A DNA stretch of 64,000 nt from Ligustrum vulgare. Lineage: Eukaryota > Streptophyta > Magnoliopsida > Lamiales > Oleaceae. Position 1 is the first letter of the stretch; each line of letters begins with the position of its first letter. Shown piece after piece: positions 21,181 to 32,034 of this stretch. Under the pieces are notes generated by a model. It ran no database searches. It was given only the letters and a program-made list of their open reading frames with translations, and was not told the DNA's origin. The translations under genes and the position numbers were made by a program. The DNA lies in assembly GCA_963555705.1 (NCBI GenBank), contig OY743190.1, positions 20,467,491 through 20,531,490 of the forward strand, written 5' to 3'.

Positions 21181-22642
21181 AATCTATATTGTTTAACTTC
21201 GTGCTTTGCGAGGTTAATTCATCACATCAGTCTTTATGGGTAAAAGTGTCGACGAAAAACAGTCATGTATAAAAGTCCCATGTGTCTCGAATTGCACTTG
21301 TGGGCACGTTGAATGGGATAAATGTACCCATGTTTAATCTATAAATCACTTGTTTCAAGACTTAATTTAACTAAACATGCTGTGCCTTGCAGATTATGTG
21401 AAACATGTGAAGGACAGTGAAGAACATAACTAGCAAATTGGAGGGAAACCTGATTTTTATGATGGAGTGGAATGAGGAGATTGTTAGCAACACAATTTGG
21501 AAGAAGTCTTTATGCAACTTTCTAATGGCATGGTTGGTACTAGCATTTGTCTTGCCATGGTTCCTTCGTGATGTGTTTTTTTAGCAATTGCTAGGTTTGG
21601 TGTTATCGTTGATGGGGAGTCACTGGTTGATCTTTATAATAGCCCACAAATTATACTAGGACGAGCTCTTTAAGGCTTTGTATTCAATAACGTAGTCATT
21701 TTCATATATACAGGTATTTCTTTTGTAAGAACTCTGATCCGGCGAAAAATTGTGAATGGTGTCAACCGAGTCACATTCGAGCACATAAACCCAGTTTTTT
21801 CTTTTCACTTTCCTATGCTTGGAGTACCTGTTTTCTCATTGCCAAAATGTTTTAGTCTCATTCAGAAACCACAACCTAAGATAGATATGACCATTTACAG
21901 ATAACCCTATGTTATATATATATTTTTTAGTCTATTGGAACATTCCACAAGAGTTTTTGGCATCAAGTCATAGACAGTGACCGTGGATATGATAAGTTTA
22001 CATAGGTAATACCTTATTTTTCAACAAAAACTGAAAAAAGGCCTAAAATTCGGAGATATTTGAAAAAGAGGATGAAAGCAGCACGTGAAAATCAAACTGC
22101 GCAAAGTATCTGTAATTGATGTTCAATCGCTCATTGCATTGTAAAAAAAAAAAAAAAAAAAAGCCTTATTCCACAACCTCAGTCATGGTTTAACAAAATT
22201 AAGTTTTTATCTTCTCGAGCCTTTTTAGAACATTTTCATATCGAGCTTCTCCTAGGGAAAATCAGCCGTGAATTGTAGTGCAACTCCCTAAATGTTTTTC
22301 CATTTCAATATTGTCTCTATCCATTTTTTATATAAAATTTGATTCACTAATTTTTTTTAATCTATTCCATTTCAATATTGTCTTAGGTGACGTGAGTTTT
22401 GTATCCATACTTGATCGATTTGGTCTTCCTTCCAAATTCATATTCAGTCCAATACATCCTTAACCAAGAGGACAAGTGTTCAAATTTTTTTTTCTCAAAT
22501 CACGTAATAAACACAAAAGCAAACCACACCAATTTATAAAGGAACACATGGACGCGTGAAATTTGGAAACTTAATCAATTTCCATAAAAAAAGTTAATGA
22601 CAATGCTTTAGAATATTTTTCTTCCAAGGTTGAATATCTATA
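21181..22642. other. Unidentified sequence, possible gene remnant
   Basis: AT-rich with no transposon domains. Around 21395-21560 there is a protein-like stretch after a TTGCAG acceptor-like site (SKLEGNLIFMMEWNEEIV, then a hydrophobic FLMAWLVLAFVLPWFLR). Another protein-like frame runs through about 21585-21850 (FGVIVDGESLVDLYNSPQII). I do not recognise either. A run of 21 A lies at about 22142-22162. Old pseudogene or chance; no better call is possible by eye. Confidence 0.3.
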
Positions 22643-23362
22643 CACTACAAGAAAGGGAGCGACATCGATGAAAAACATGGTGTTGTCGCTATTAGGCAGA
22701 TCGTCGCTATTGGTTCAGACAATAGTTACGACATAATTAGTCGTCTCTATTAGACCTCAACCAATAGCTACGACGAAGGAAGTCGTTGCTATTGGTTCGC
22801 CCAATAGCAACGACAATTATGTTGTCTCTATTGATCATTTTTTATAATAGTAAATTCTTGTAAAATGTGTGGTTAAAAATTAAAGAATATTTTTGTGTTT
22901 ACATATAGATTATTTTATTGGTAGAATATGTGGTTGAAAATGAATTCTTGAATATTGGGTACCAAACAGGGCAGATATTTTCCAATTTCTCTATTACCCA
23001 ATTACATTATATTATATTTATTATCAAACTAACATTTATTGGAAGAAATATTTATTTACTTAATTAATATATATTAGCAAAAATAAAAGAGAACATAAGA
23101 ATCGAATTTCCCAATTGGTTAATTCACCACTCTCTCAACCTTCAGGTCAAGGGTTCAAGTCTTTGCATTGTACTATTATGAAATATCGTACAAACTAAAC
23201 ACAATACACGGGTTGAAGAGTTGGGTCCCGTTGAAATTGGGTTGGTTTTGGGTAAAAGAAATTAAATAATTTTATTAATTAGAGACGACTACGTTGTCGC
23301 TATAGGGTCTGACATAATAGCGTCGTCATTCGTCATTGCTGTTCAGCCATTTCCTCGTAGTG
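22643..23362. mobile_element. Small CACTA-type element, 720 bp
   Basis: Begins CACTACAAGAAA at 22643 and ends with the near inverted copy TTTCCTCGTAGTG at 23362. The flanking trinucleotides are ATA and ACA, a 3-bp duplication with one change. Subterminal sequence carries many GTCGCTATTGGTT / ACCAATAGC(A)ACGAC words in both orientations, as in En/Spm-type elements. No transposase, so non-autonomous. Confidence 0.8.
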
Positions 23363-23576
23363 ACATTATCAATGTATTTTGTTAGGATAAAGCTACACTT
23401 ACTAACAAAATGATACTAACAACTTACTAACATAAATTAATACCTATTTTACCCTTTAACTAAAATTATAACTAATACCTTATTTCACATATTATCTTAT
23501 TAAATTTAACACATAATAAATCCTAAAAATTTAATTACTATAAAATTTTTATTACTTATTTCATAATTAAAAAATA
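23363..23576. other. AT-rich flank of the pararetrovirus insertion
   Basis: Roughly 80% A+T, no coding signal. It carries words such as ACTTACTAACA that partly recur inverted on the far side of the viral segment (TTAGTAAAACTGTTAGTAC, 33095-33115), which may mark the sequence into which the virus DNA integrated. Confidence 0.35.
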
Positions 23577-23582
23577 TTATGC

Positions 23583-23849
23583 ATGTTTATAATCCACATA
23601 TACTTCACGAAAAAAGAAAAATATTTAATTAGAAGTTTACATAGAGAATATTTAGAATTGGAAAGATTAGGAAGAGACTTAAATACTGATCCGATTGCTA
23701 TAGAAAAATATAGAGATATTAAAAGGCTAGTTTTACAACATAATGAATATTTAAAATTAAAAGAAGAAAACTTAATTAGACAAGAAGATATAAGATATAT
23801 GGATGAATTTGAAGAAAGATTCTTAAGAAGAATTAGACAAAGATTATAA
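23583..23849 (+). pseudogene. Small viral leader ORF (left end)
   Basis: An 88-codon open frame rich in E, R, K and L, predicted helical and coiled (for example LHREYLELERLGRDLN). It is the first viral sequence at the left edge and in the circular genome would follow the ORF at 32697. The true start is unclear because an A-run near its beginning allows a frame change. Small charged ORFs before the coat ORF are usual in badna- and tungroviruses. Function unknown. Confidence 0.5.
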
Positions 23850-23889
23850 TTCCGCAAAATAAAATTTTACTATCACGATCCACCCCCAG

Positions 23890-23901
23890 TGGTATCAGAG
23901 C
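23890..23901 (+). promoter_or_regulatory. Viral minus-strand primer binding site (tRNA-Met)
   Basis: TGGTATCAGAGC, the exact 12-base complement of the initiator tRNA-Met 3' end used by caulimovirids to start minus-strand DNA. It lies 41 bases after the small ORF and 33 bases before the ATG of the coat-protein ORF. Confidence 0.85.
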
Positions 23902-23933
23902 CCGTAGTTATACTTAGAAATATAATTAGAAAA

Positions 23934-26900
23934 ATGTCTAAAAGATTACCAATAATCAAACCTAGAGTATATAATTATAAATCTAAAGATTTACCAAATA
24001 ACAGTCATTGATCATTAATAACTAAAACATATGGGAAATTTATACTATTTATACTATTAGGAGAAGGAGGATTTGGAGAACATAAACAATTAAACTGGAC
24101 AAATTTATTTTTACTAAATAAATTAGGAATAAGTCTAGATAAAACTACAGAACAAAACTTAGAACAAGCAAAAAATCCAGAACAAGTTCAAGAAATTATC
24201 AATAATTTACCATTAGAAATAAAACAAATGATAGAAATAACTAATGATTATACGGATATAAACAAAAATATACCCACACAAATATTAGAAGTAAAGTAAT
24301 ATGTAAATAATCTATCTAAACAATTAATAACCTTAGAAAATCAAATTAAACAAATAACTGATAAAATAAATAAAATAGGAAATATGGTAGGAGTATATGA
24401 AAACCCAATAGAAATTACAGAGCAAAAAACTATTATAAAACAAATAAATATGATAAGAACAATTAAAGAAGAAGAAATAGGGAAAAATGATTTACATAAA
24501 AGATTAGATAATATACAACAAAATATTGGAATTATAAACCAAAATATAACAAAAATATATGATGAAATGGAAAAAAGAAAACCTAAATGAATAATAACTG
24601 ACAAAGAATTTAAAGCCATCAATAGATTAGGAATAAATATGATTACTGAACAAATAGAAAAATTTATGAAAAATCCTAAAGAAGAAGGTGGAGAAGATTA
24701 TATAACAGAAGAAGATTATATAGAAAAATTTAAAAATCTTAAAATAGAAGAAATTAATATGAATGAACAACAAAGAGCTTTAATACCAGCAGGACAAAAT
24801 CCACCAGAGTATATACAGCAACCAGGAACTAACCAAGTTAAAAAAGAAAATACAAGTAATACTAATCCACAAAATACACCAGAAATCTATATGAATCAAA
24901 GACAAAACACAAATTTTAAAACAAATAATTTTATACCACAACAAAAATGTTACACCAAGCCAAGCAAAAATTATCCTATAGAATATACACCATGGAGAAG
25001 TATGGAAACACAAATTAGTACAGAAGGAAGATGGATAGATTTAGGATGTGTGCAAGATGTAGATCATGAATTAGAATTATGGATGAAATATATGGCTATA
25101 ATGGCATATACCAAAGAATTAACAGGAAAGCAATTACAATTAATGTTAGAGAATACATTTATAGGAACCACTGCAAGATGGTGGGGAAATTTAACAGAAA
25201 CTTATATAGGACAGATTAGAGGAAATGACCAAGATGAAATAGGAACTATTTTAAGCAGATATGAAGATGCATTAAAAAGAGAATATACATTAGTAATAGA
25301 CAAAGATACCAAAATTAGCTCAAGACTAAGAAATAGATATTTATTAGAAAATCTATCAATATGTGATATGTGTTACTTTAAACAATTTGCATGTGAATTT
25401 AGAGAATATTTTGAAAAAGCAGAATATAATCAAGAAACATATGGTATGGAAATTATGAACCAAATATTCTTTAAATTACCAAACCCATGGAATATAGAAT
25501 TATTAAAGGATTGGGAAAAATTAGAAATACCATTAAGTAATAATAGTCTAGGAGCAAGAATACAATTTATAGAAATGAGATAACAAGAAAGATGTATGGA
25601 AGCAAATAATATGATAAAATTCCATAAAGCAAGTAAAAAATTATTATGCTGTGATAAATTACAATATAAACCAACACAATGGGCATGTCATCTAGAAAGA
25701 AAATATAAGAAAAAGAAATATTATAGAAAAGATAAATTTAGAAACAAATTTACTAAATTTAATAAATACAAAAAGTCATATAATAAAACATTTAAAAGGT
25801 ATAGAGTACCATATAAGAGATACTTAAGGCAAAAACAAAACAAAACTAAAACATACCCTAAAAATCCTAGAAAATGTAAATGCTATTCATGTGGAGAAAT
25901 ATGACATATATCTCCAGAATGTCCTAAGAAAGATAAAAAGAAAAATGTGATGTATATCTCATTAATAGAAAAAGAAAATTACAACTTATTACCTATTGAA
26001 CATGAAGAAGAATGGGAAGAAATTCCTGAATATGAAGAAATTTATGAATTAGAAGAACATGAAGTAATAAATACAATAATGGAATTAGAATCTTCAGAAG
26101 AAAGTGAATCTAATGAATCTAGTGAAGAAGAATATTTATATATAAATATGATTAGACAAATTAGTGAAGAAGGTACATCTAAAGAATATGAATATCAATT
26201 AGAAGAAAATGAAGAACAACTAAATGAAAGATTAATATTTAATCCTAAAATGTATGAAAAGATCTTAAAATCAAAATTAGATGTAGAACCAAAAGAAATA
26301 TTTAATTTACTATTTTGGCAGAAAAACAAAGAAATAGCATATGTAGCAAGAAACCATAGTCATCCTATAGACATAAGAGATACTACAGGAAACACATTAA
26401 TACCTATAATAAATGAAGAGATTATAAGACAAGAAATAAACCTATTGAATCCTGAATTAAAAGGAAAAATAAAGAACATCTATTTAGGAGCCGTACAAAT
26501 TATAGCAAAAGCCTATTTTAGAGAAGGAATAGATACACCTATAGAATTCTATATTATGGATGATAGAATTGTAAGTTCAGTACAAGATGCTCTAATAGGA
26601 ATTGTAACAGGAAACTTAATGTACCAAAAAGTAAAATTTACAATAAGACCAAATTTCAGCATAAGTATGGGAGAACAAAATAAAAATAAAGCCTTAACAT
26701 TATATTACAGGTTAAGAGGGATAGATATGTAACCAGGAAGTAAAACTATAAGTTTAACTATTAGAATAATATATGCTTTTACTAGTAAACATGAAGTAAA
26801 AATTAAGAATGCTACAAGAACACATATAATAGAACCCATATTTCAAAATTTATTGGAATACAAATCAGCTAAAGAAAATCCAAGAATGACAATACCAGAA

Positions 26901-27494
26901 GATATAGAAATAGATTTCAACCAAGCTAAAAGATTAGTAAATATGGATAAACCACAAATAGAATTTGGAAGAAGATCAATTAGCCTAAGAAGAAATACTA
27001 GTACAAGATCATTACCTGAAATAGAAAATAGAAATGATTCAGAAAAACAAATATTGACAAAAATACATAGAAAAATACCAAGAATGAATTTATCTAAAAG
27101 AAATGAGACAAAACAATTTGAAGTTATGATAGAAATTAGAATAAATGGAGAATGGAAAGAGCAGAAAGTATTAATAGATACTGGAGCAACTGTATCTCAT
27201 ATAAAAGAAAACATAATAGGAGACTTAGAACTTAAAGTAACGAATAATTCAATTCAAATACAAGATTATTTTGGAAATATTCATCACATGGATACTTATG
27301 TAGAATTACCAATAAGAATAAATAAAAGAAATGAAATAATCATAAACATGTACGTAGAACATACAGGAAAGGTAAATACAGAATTACTATTAGGAACAGA
27401 CTTCTTAGAGCAAGTAAAACCATATTACATAAAAGATGATAGAATGCTATTAACAATACAAAATGAGAATCTAGTTATACCAATGTTATTATGA
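23934..27494 (+). pseudogene. Viral ORF: coat protein, movement protein, first protease
   Basis: One frame of about 1186 codons with no frameshift, broken only by six in-frame stops (24009, 24297, 24588, 25581, 25902, 26730). Domains in order: a helical glutamine/lysine-rich N-part; the coat core (about 24960-25580, TARWWGNL and FFKLPNPW); a lysine-rich stretch and CCHC knuckle CYSCGEI..HISPEC (25875-25925); an acidic linker; the 30K movement-protein core (about 26470-26830, LGAVQIIAKAYFREGID); and a retropepsin-like domain with LIDTGATVSHI (27171-27203) and LLLGTDFL. The products would be particle shell, cell-to-cell transport protein and processing enzyme. It overlaps the next ORF by 4 bases (ATGA). 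Confidence 0.88.
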
Positions 27495-28894
27495 ATAAAA
27501 TACAAGGAGGAAGAGAACATATTTATATACTAACCAAAATGAATTACAATGGATATCTTAGCAAAAATTATCATGCATTGTTTGATACAGGAGCATCATC
27601 CTGTTTATTTAAAGAAAATGTATTACCCCCAGAAATGTGGAGTAATAAAAAGGATAATGAAGAAAGAGTAATACTTGCAGGATTTGATGGAAGTACAAAC
27701 ATAATAACGAAAATAGCAAGGAATGTTAAAATACAAATAGAAAAATATGAATTACAAATACCTTATGTATATCAATTTGATGATATGCCAGGGGATATAT
27801 TATTAGGAAATAACTTCATAAAACAATATTATCCAATAACTATTGATGAAAAAGTTATACTTTTATCTACCCCTTGTCACCATATAGCAATAGCAATAAG
27901 AATTAATGATCTTTACTGTAGAGAAAAAATGCCTCATATAGAAGCTCAGCGTGGTGAGGATAGACAAAAATTAACACAAACAACACAATTTATGCCTAAT
28001 AAAAATCGAATAAATCTAGTACAAGAACATTTTGATCAAATTGTAATAAAAAATATTACAGAAAAATTATTAAAATTATCAGGAGATAATCCTTTGGAAA
28101 AATGGAACATAAATAAGCCTATGACAGAAATTATCACTAGTACAGAAATCACCAAAAAAAATGAGGAATATACGTCGATTTTTAGTAAAACCGACGCCTA
28201 TAAAAGGACGGTGGCATTTTTGTAAGTATAATCGAAGAATGGGCGTCGGTTGTAATATTACAACCGACGTGTAAAGTTTAAACCTTAAGAATAAGTGTCG
28301 GTTTTTGAAGAACCGACGCGTAAAACCGGAGAATACGCGTCGGTTTTTGAAGAACCGACGCCTATTCTATAGGAAAAAAAAAACTTTAGGCGTCGGTTGT
28401 AAAAGAACCGACACGTAAAACCGGAGAATACGCGTCGGTTCTTGAAGAACCGACGCGTATTCTTTTAGGAACAAAAAAAAAAAAACTTTAGGCGTCGGTT
28501 GTAATATTACAACCGACGCCTAACGTCAAAATTTTTTTATTTTTTTAGGCGTCGGTTGTAATATTACAACCAACGCCCATTCTCCGATTTTCCGCGTCGG
28601 TTCTTCAAGAACCGACGCATATTCCTTTATTTACTTATACGGAAAAGGCGCAGATCATCTCTATTTTTTTCACTACTCGATCTCTTCCCGCCTCTCTCTT
28701 TATTTTTCTCTCACCCGAACCACAGCAGTATGCCGCCGCCGCCGCAACCACCACCACCATTCCTCCATTTTCCGCCAACGTTCATCACCACATTCCTCCC
28801 CTCGCTCTTTATCTCTTCCTCTCCCCGAATCACCGAACTCGCACCTCCGCCACCGCCGCGCGCCTCCACCATCTCGTAAGCGACCCACCTCCCT

Positions 28895-28929
<35 letters not shown>

Positions 28930-30834
28930 ATGTAAATATATATATGTAATAATATCTATGCATGTATAATGTATGTAAATAATATGTATATATATGTATT
29001 ATATATAATGTATATAAATGTATATATGTCTATATATATATATGGGTATTTATATTATAGATGTGTTTGTATATATGTATGGGTGTTTCAACTAGTTATT
29101 GATTTAATATTGTATTGTTGATTTTCAGTTATTAGATGGATAAATTGCAATATTTGAATTATTGAATTTCTATTGCAGCGGAATGGATGAAAGAAATGTG
29201 ATGCTTCCCCCGGAAAAAAAAAAAAAAGGACTTTAGGCGTCGGTTGTAATATTACAACCGACGCCTAAAGTCAAAAAAAAAAAAAAGACTTTAGGCGTCG
29301 GTTCTAACCGACGCCAAAAGTTAATTTTTTTTTTCTTTTTTTGACTTTAGGCGTCGGTTCTAAATTTAGAACCGACGCCCAAAACTGACTTTGGGCGTCG
29401 GTTTACAACCGACGCCTAAAGTCGAGACTTTACGCGTCTGCGTCATAGACGTCGCCACTACAACCGACGCGTATTCCGTTTTCCAACCGACGCGTATTCT
29501 TGTTTCTGTACTAGTGTATACTAGAAGATGACACTAAGATTATTAGTGTAAAACCAATTAAACATACACCAAAACAATTACCTGAATTCGAAATGCACAT
29601 AAAAGAAATGCTAGAAAAGAAATTCATTAGAGAATCTAATAGTAAACATAGTAGTCCAGCCTTCATTGTAATAAAACATTCAGAACAGAAAAGAGGAAAA
29701 TCTAGAATGGTAATTAATTATAAAAGGTTAAACACTTATGTAAAAGAATTAAAATATCCAATACCAAACCAACATGTATTATTTAACCAAATTAGAGGAA
29801 ATAAATATTTCTCTAAATTTGATCTTAAATCAGTATTTTATCATATCATGTTAACTGAAGAATCTAGACATTTAACAGCTTTTACGGTACCACAAGGATT
29901 TTATGAATGGAATGTATTACCTTTTGGATTTAAAAATAGTCCAGGAAAATTCCAAAGGTACATGGATAAAATATTTAAAGATTATTATCATTTTATTACA
30001 GTATATATTGATGATGTTCTTATTTACTCTGAAACCAGACAAGATCACTTAAAATATCTAAATATTTTTATAGATATTGTAAGGAATAATGGAATTATAT
30101 TATCAGCTACAAAAATGGAGATAGCTAAAGAAAAGGTAGAATTTTTGGGATCTATAATAAGCCAAGAAGGAATAAAACTCCAAAAACATATTGGTACAAA
30201 AATACAAGAATTTGACAATCATATAAAAGATAAAACACAATTACAAAGCTTTTTAGGACTTGTAAACCAGACAAGAAAATATGTACCTAACCTAGCAAAA
30301 CATTTAATTCCATTACAAAAAAGATTAAAAGGAAAAACTAGATGGACGCCTTGGTCTAAAGACGGAGAAGAAGAAGTACAAAAAATTAAAGACCTTTGTA
30401 AAGATTTACCAGAATTAGAATTACCCAAAAAAGAATGTGATTGAATTATAGAAACTGATGCATGCGAAACAGCATGGGGAGCAGTACTTAAATATATTTA
30501 TCCAAATAAGGATGAGGAAAGGATTGCACAGTATACTAGTGGCAGTTTTACTCAAACTCAAACTAATTATCATATAAATGAAAAAGAATTATTAGCTGTA
30601 AAATTTGCTATTAAAAAGTTTGAATTATTTATTGTTACTACAAAATTCAAGATCAGAACAGATAATACACAAGTTAAATATTGGTCAACTAAAGAAATTG
30701 ATCCAATTATTGCAAATAAAAGGTTAATTAGATGGCAAGTAGAACTTAGCCATTATGATTTTGAAATTATTCATATTAAGGGTACTAACAATGTTATTGC
30801 AGATTATTTATCAAGACATGGAAGACATACTTAA
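27491..30834 (+). pseudogene. Viral ORF: second protease, reverse transcriptase, RNase H, split by CACTA
   Basis: Starts at ATG 27491 inside the ATGA overlap with the previous stop. A second retropepsin-like domain comes first (HALFDTGASSCLF, about 27575-27610; DILLGNNF). The frame is interrupted at 28135 by a CACTA element and continues in the matching phase after 29519. The RT has the blocks FDLKSVFYHI, FGFKNSPGKFQRYM and the catalytic YIDDVLIYS (30004-30030). An in-frame TGA at 30442 precedes RNase H (ETDACETAWGAVL, NEKELLAV, IADYLSRHG), which ends at 30834. It would copy pregenomic RNA into DNA. The copy is inactive because of the insertion and the stop. Confidence 0.9.
28135..29516. mobile_element. 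CACTA element (1382 bp) inside the viral polymerase ORF
   Basis: Begins CACTAGTACAGAAA and ends TTTCTGTACTAGTG, perfect 14-bp inverted repeats, flanked by the 3-bp duplication TAT (28132-28134 and 29517-29519). Both subterminal regions are filled with GCGTCGGTT..AACCGACGC palindromes, many able to form hairpins of 10-20 bp stems. The middle (28680-29200) has a CCGCCGCCG/CCACCACCA tract and an (AT)n run, with no transposase. Non-autonomous En/Spm-type element. With one duplication it adds 1385 bp. Confidence 0.95.
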
Positions 30835-31809
30835 GAAAGTAGAAGAAATTAACTTGGCCATGGGTCAAATGAATATCAACTATTCAAATCTATTCAACCA
30901 TGTGAATACTTGCATGGCGCAGATTGTACAAAGGAAGAAGTATCTAATGTATCAATTATTGGAAGTTCATCTTCCAAAGCCATTAGCAAAACTATTGAAC
31001 CATCTAAAGAAACTTTTTTAGAAGCTGCGAAGAAACCAGCAGTCTTAACAAAGGAACTATCAGAAAAGGAGAAATTTATGAAGAAACTAGAGACATTCTT
31101 GAAGTATGTGGAGTATCTAAACAAGAGGACAAAATAAGGAGAATGGCTAAGGACAATTAGCCATCAAAAAATCAATAAAACAATTATTTTTCCAGGAGCA
31201 GAACCAAGAACAGTCAGGGGACTGTTTGACCAAGGACTTATTCAGTGCATCTACCCTAGCAAGGATATGAAGGAAATATCATTATTACCTAATTCTATCA
31301 AGGCAGCAATTAAAACATATTTTGGAATTACCAAAGCTGAAAAGATCTATGTCAGGATTTACTCAGCCATTCCAGAATTTATTGATGAAGAATTTCTAAG
31401 GGCAGAACATATTGTAAAACTTGAAGTAACTAGCAAAGCTATTCTTTCAGATCCAGAAATAAAACCATTTAACAAAGAGGAACAAGTACAAGCTATTCCA
31501 GAAAAAAGGGCACTGGGATTTAGAGTAATGTATACCGAATTAAGGGATACCCTTACACAAACTAATGTTTTGGCATATGAATCTAATGATGACAAATTAT
31601 TGATCTATAGTATTGCAAGAATTAATCAAGTTAATCGTCAATTATGGAAATTAAGAGAATATGCTGAGAATATACTTGTCAGAAATTTGGATCTTAGCAA
31701 AGGAGCCTATGAATATCTACATCACCTAATGGAGGTAGAAACGGGTCACAAATGTAATAATTGTGGGGACCTACTCAACTATAATGAAGATGAAGCCTAC
31801 CTTGTCTGA
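30818..31809 (+). pseudogene. Viral downstream ORF, possible translational transactivator
   Basis: ATG 30818 overlaps the end of RNase H by 17 bases. The frame starts with helical sequence, shifts near 30910-30930, has a stop at 31135-31137, and is then open from 31267 to 31809 (180 codons). The C-terminal part carries GHKCNNCGDLLNY, a two-cysteine zinc-ribbon-like end, after a helix-rich region. Its place (last ORF before the promoter) and a stretch like GLFDQGLIQCIYPS fit the inclusion-body/transactivator protein of caulimo-like genera. The similarity is weak, so the function is tentative. Confidence 0.55.
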
Positions 31810-31970
31810 ACATGAATTATTCAAGGCATGGGGGTCCAAACCCATGTGAAACTTTAGAAAAGCAGCAAAAATTATTGTAACTTTAGCTTTACTTTATCTA
31901 CTTTAAATCTTAGCCAAGTATGTAAAAGATAGGGAATATTATCTTGTTCCCCAACTTTACTTTTACCAAC

Positions 31971-31980
31971 TATAAAAGGA
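31971..31980 (+). promoter_or_regulatory. Viral pregenomic RNA promoter (TATA box)
   Basis: TATAAAAGGA in the AT-rich sequence after the last ORF. Transcription would begin about 30 bases downstream, near 32000. Position and sequence match the single strong promoter of caulimovirids. A CTTTACTTTATCTACTTTAAA stretch lies about 100 bases upstream. Confidence 0.75.
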
Positions 31981-32028
31981 GGAGTCTCTCCTCATTGTAA
32001 GTATCCGAAAATCATATGAGTTTTCAGC

Positions 32029-32034
32029 AATAAA
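32029..32034 (+). terminator. Viral poly(A) signal
   Basis: AATAAA lies 58 bases after the start of the TATA box and is followed by T-rich sequence. A signal shortly after the start site is needed for the terminally redundant viral RNA. Between the two lies ATTGTAAGTAT (31995-32004), a strong splice-donor match. Confidence 0.7.

Noticed and set aside
28220..28600. Regularly repeated palindromes that superficially resemble a CRISPR array
   Set aside because: They are subterminal repeats of a CACTA transposon bounded by CACTAG termini and a TAT duplication. Spacers are not of constant length, and this is plant nuclear DNA.
28700..28963. Arginine/glycine-rich minus-strand ORF inside the CACTA element
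   Set aside because: It is a translation of a CCGCCGCCG/CCACCACCA tract and (AT)n repeat. No family motif, and low-complexity composition.
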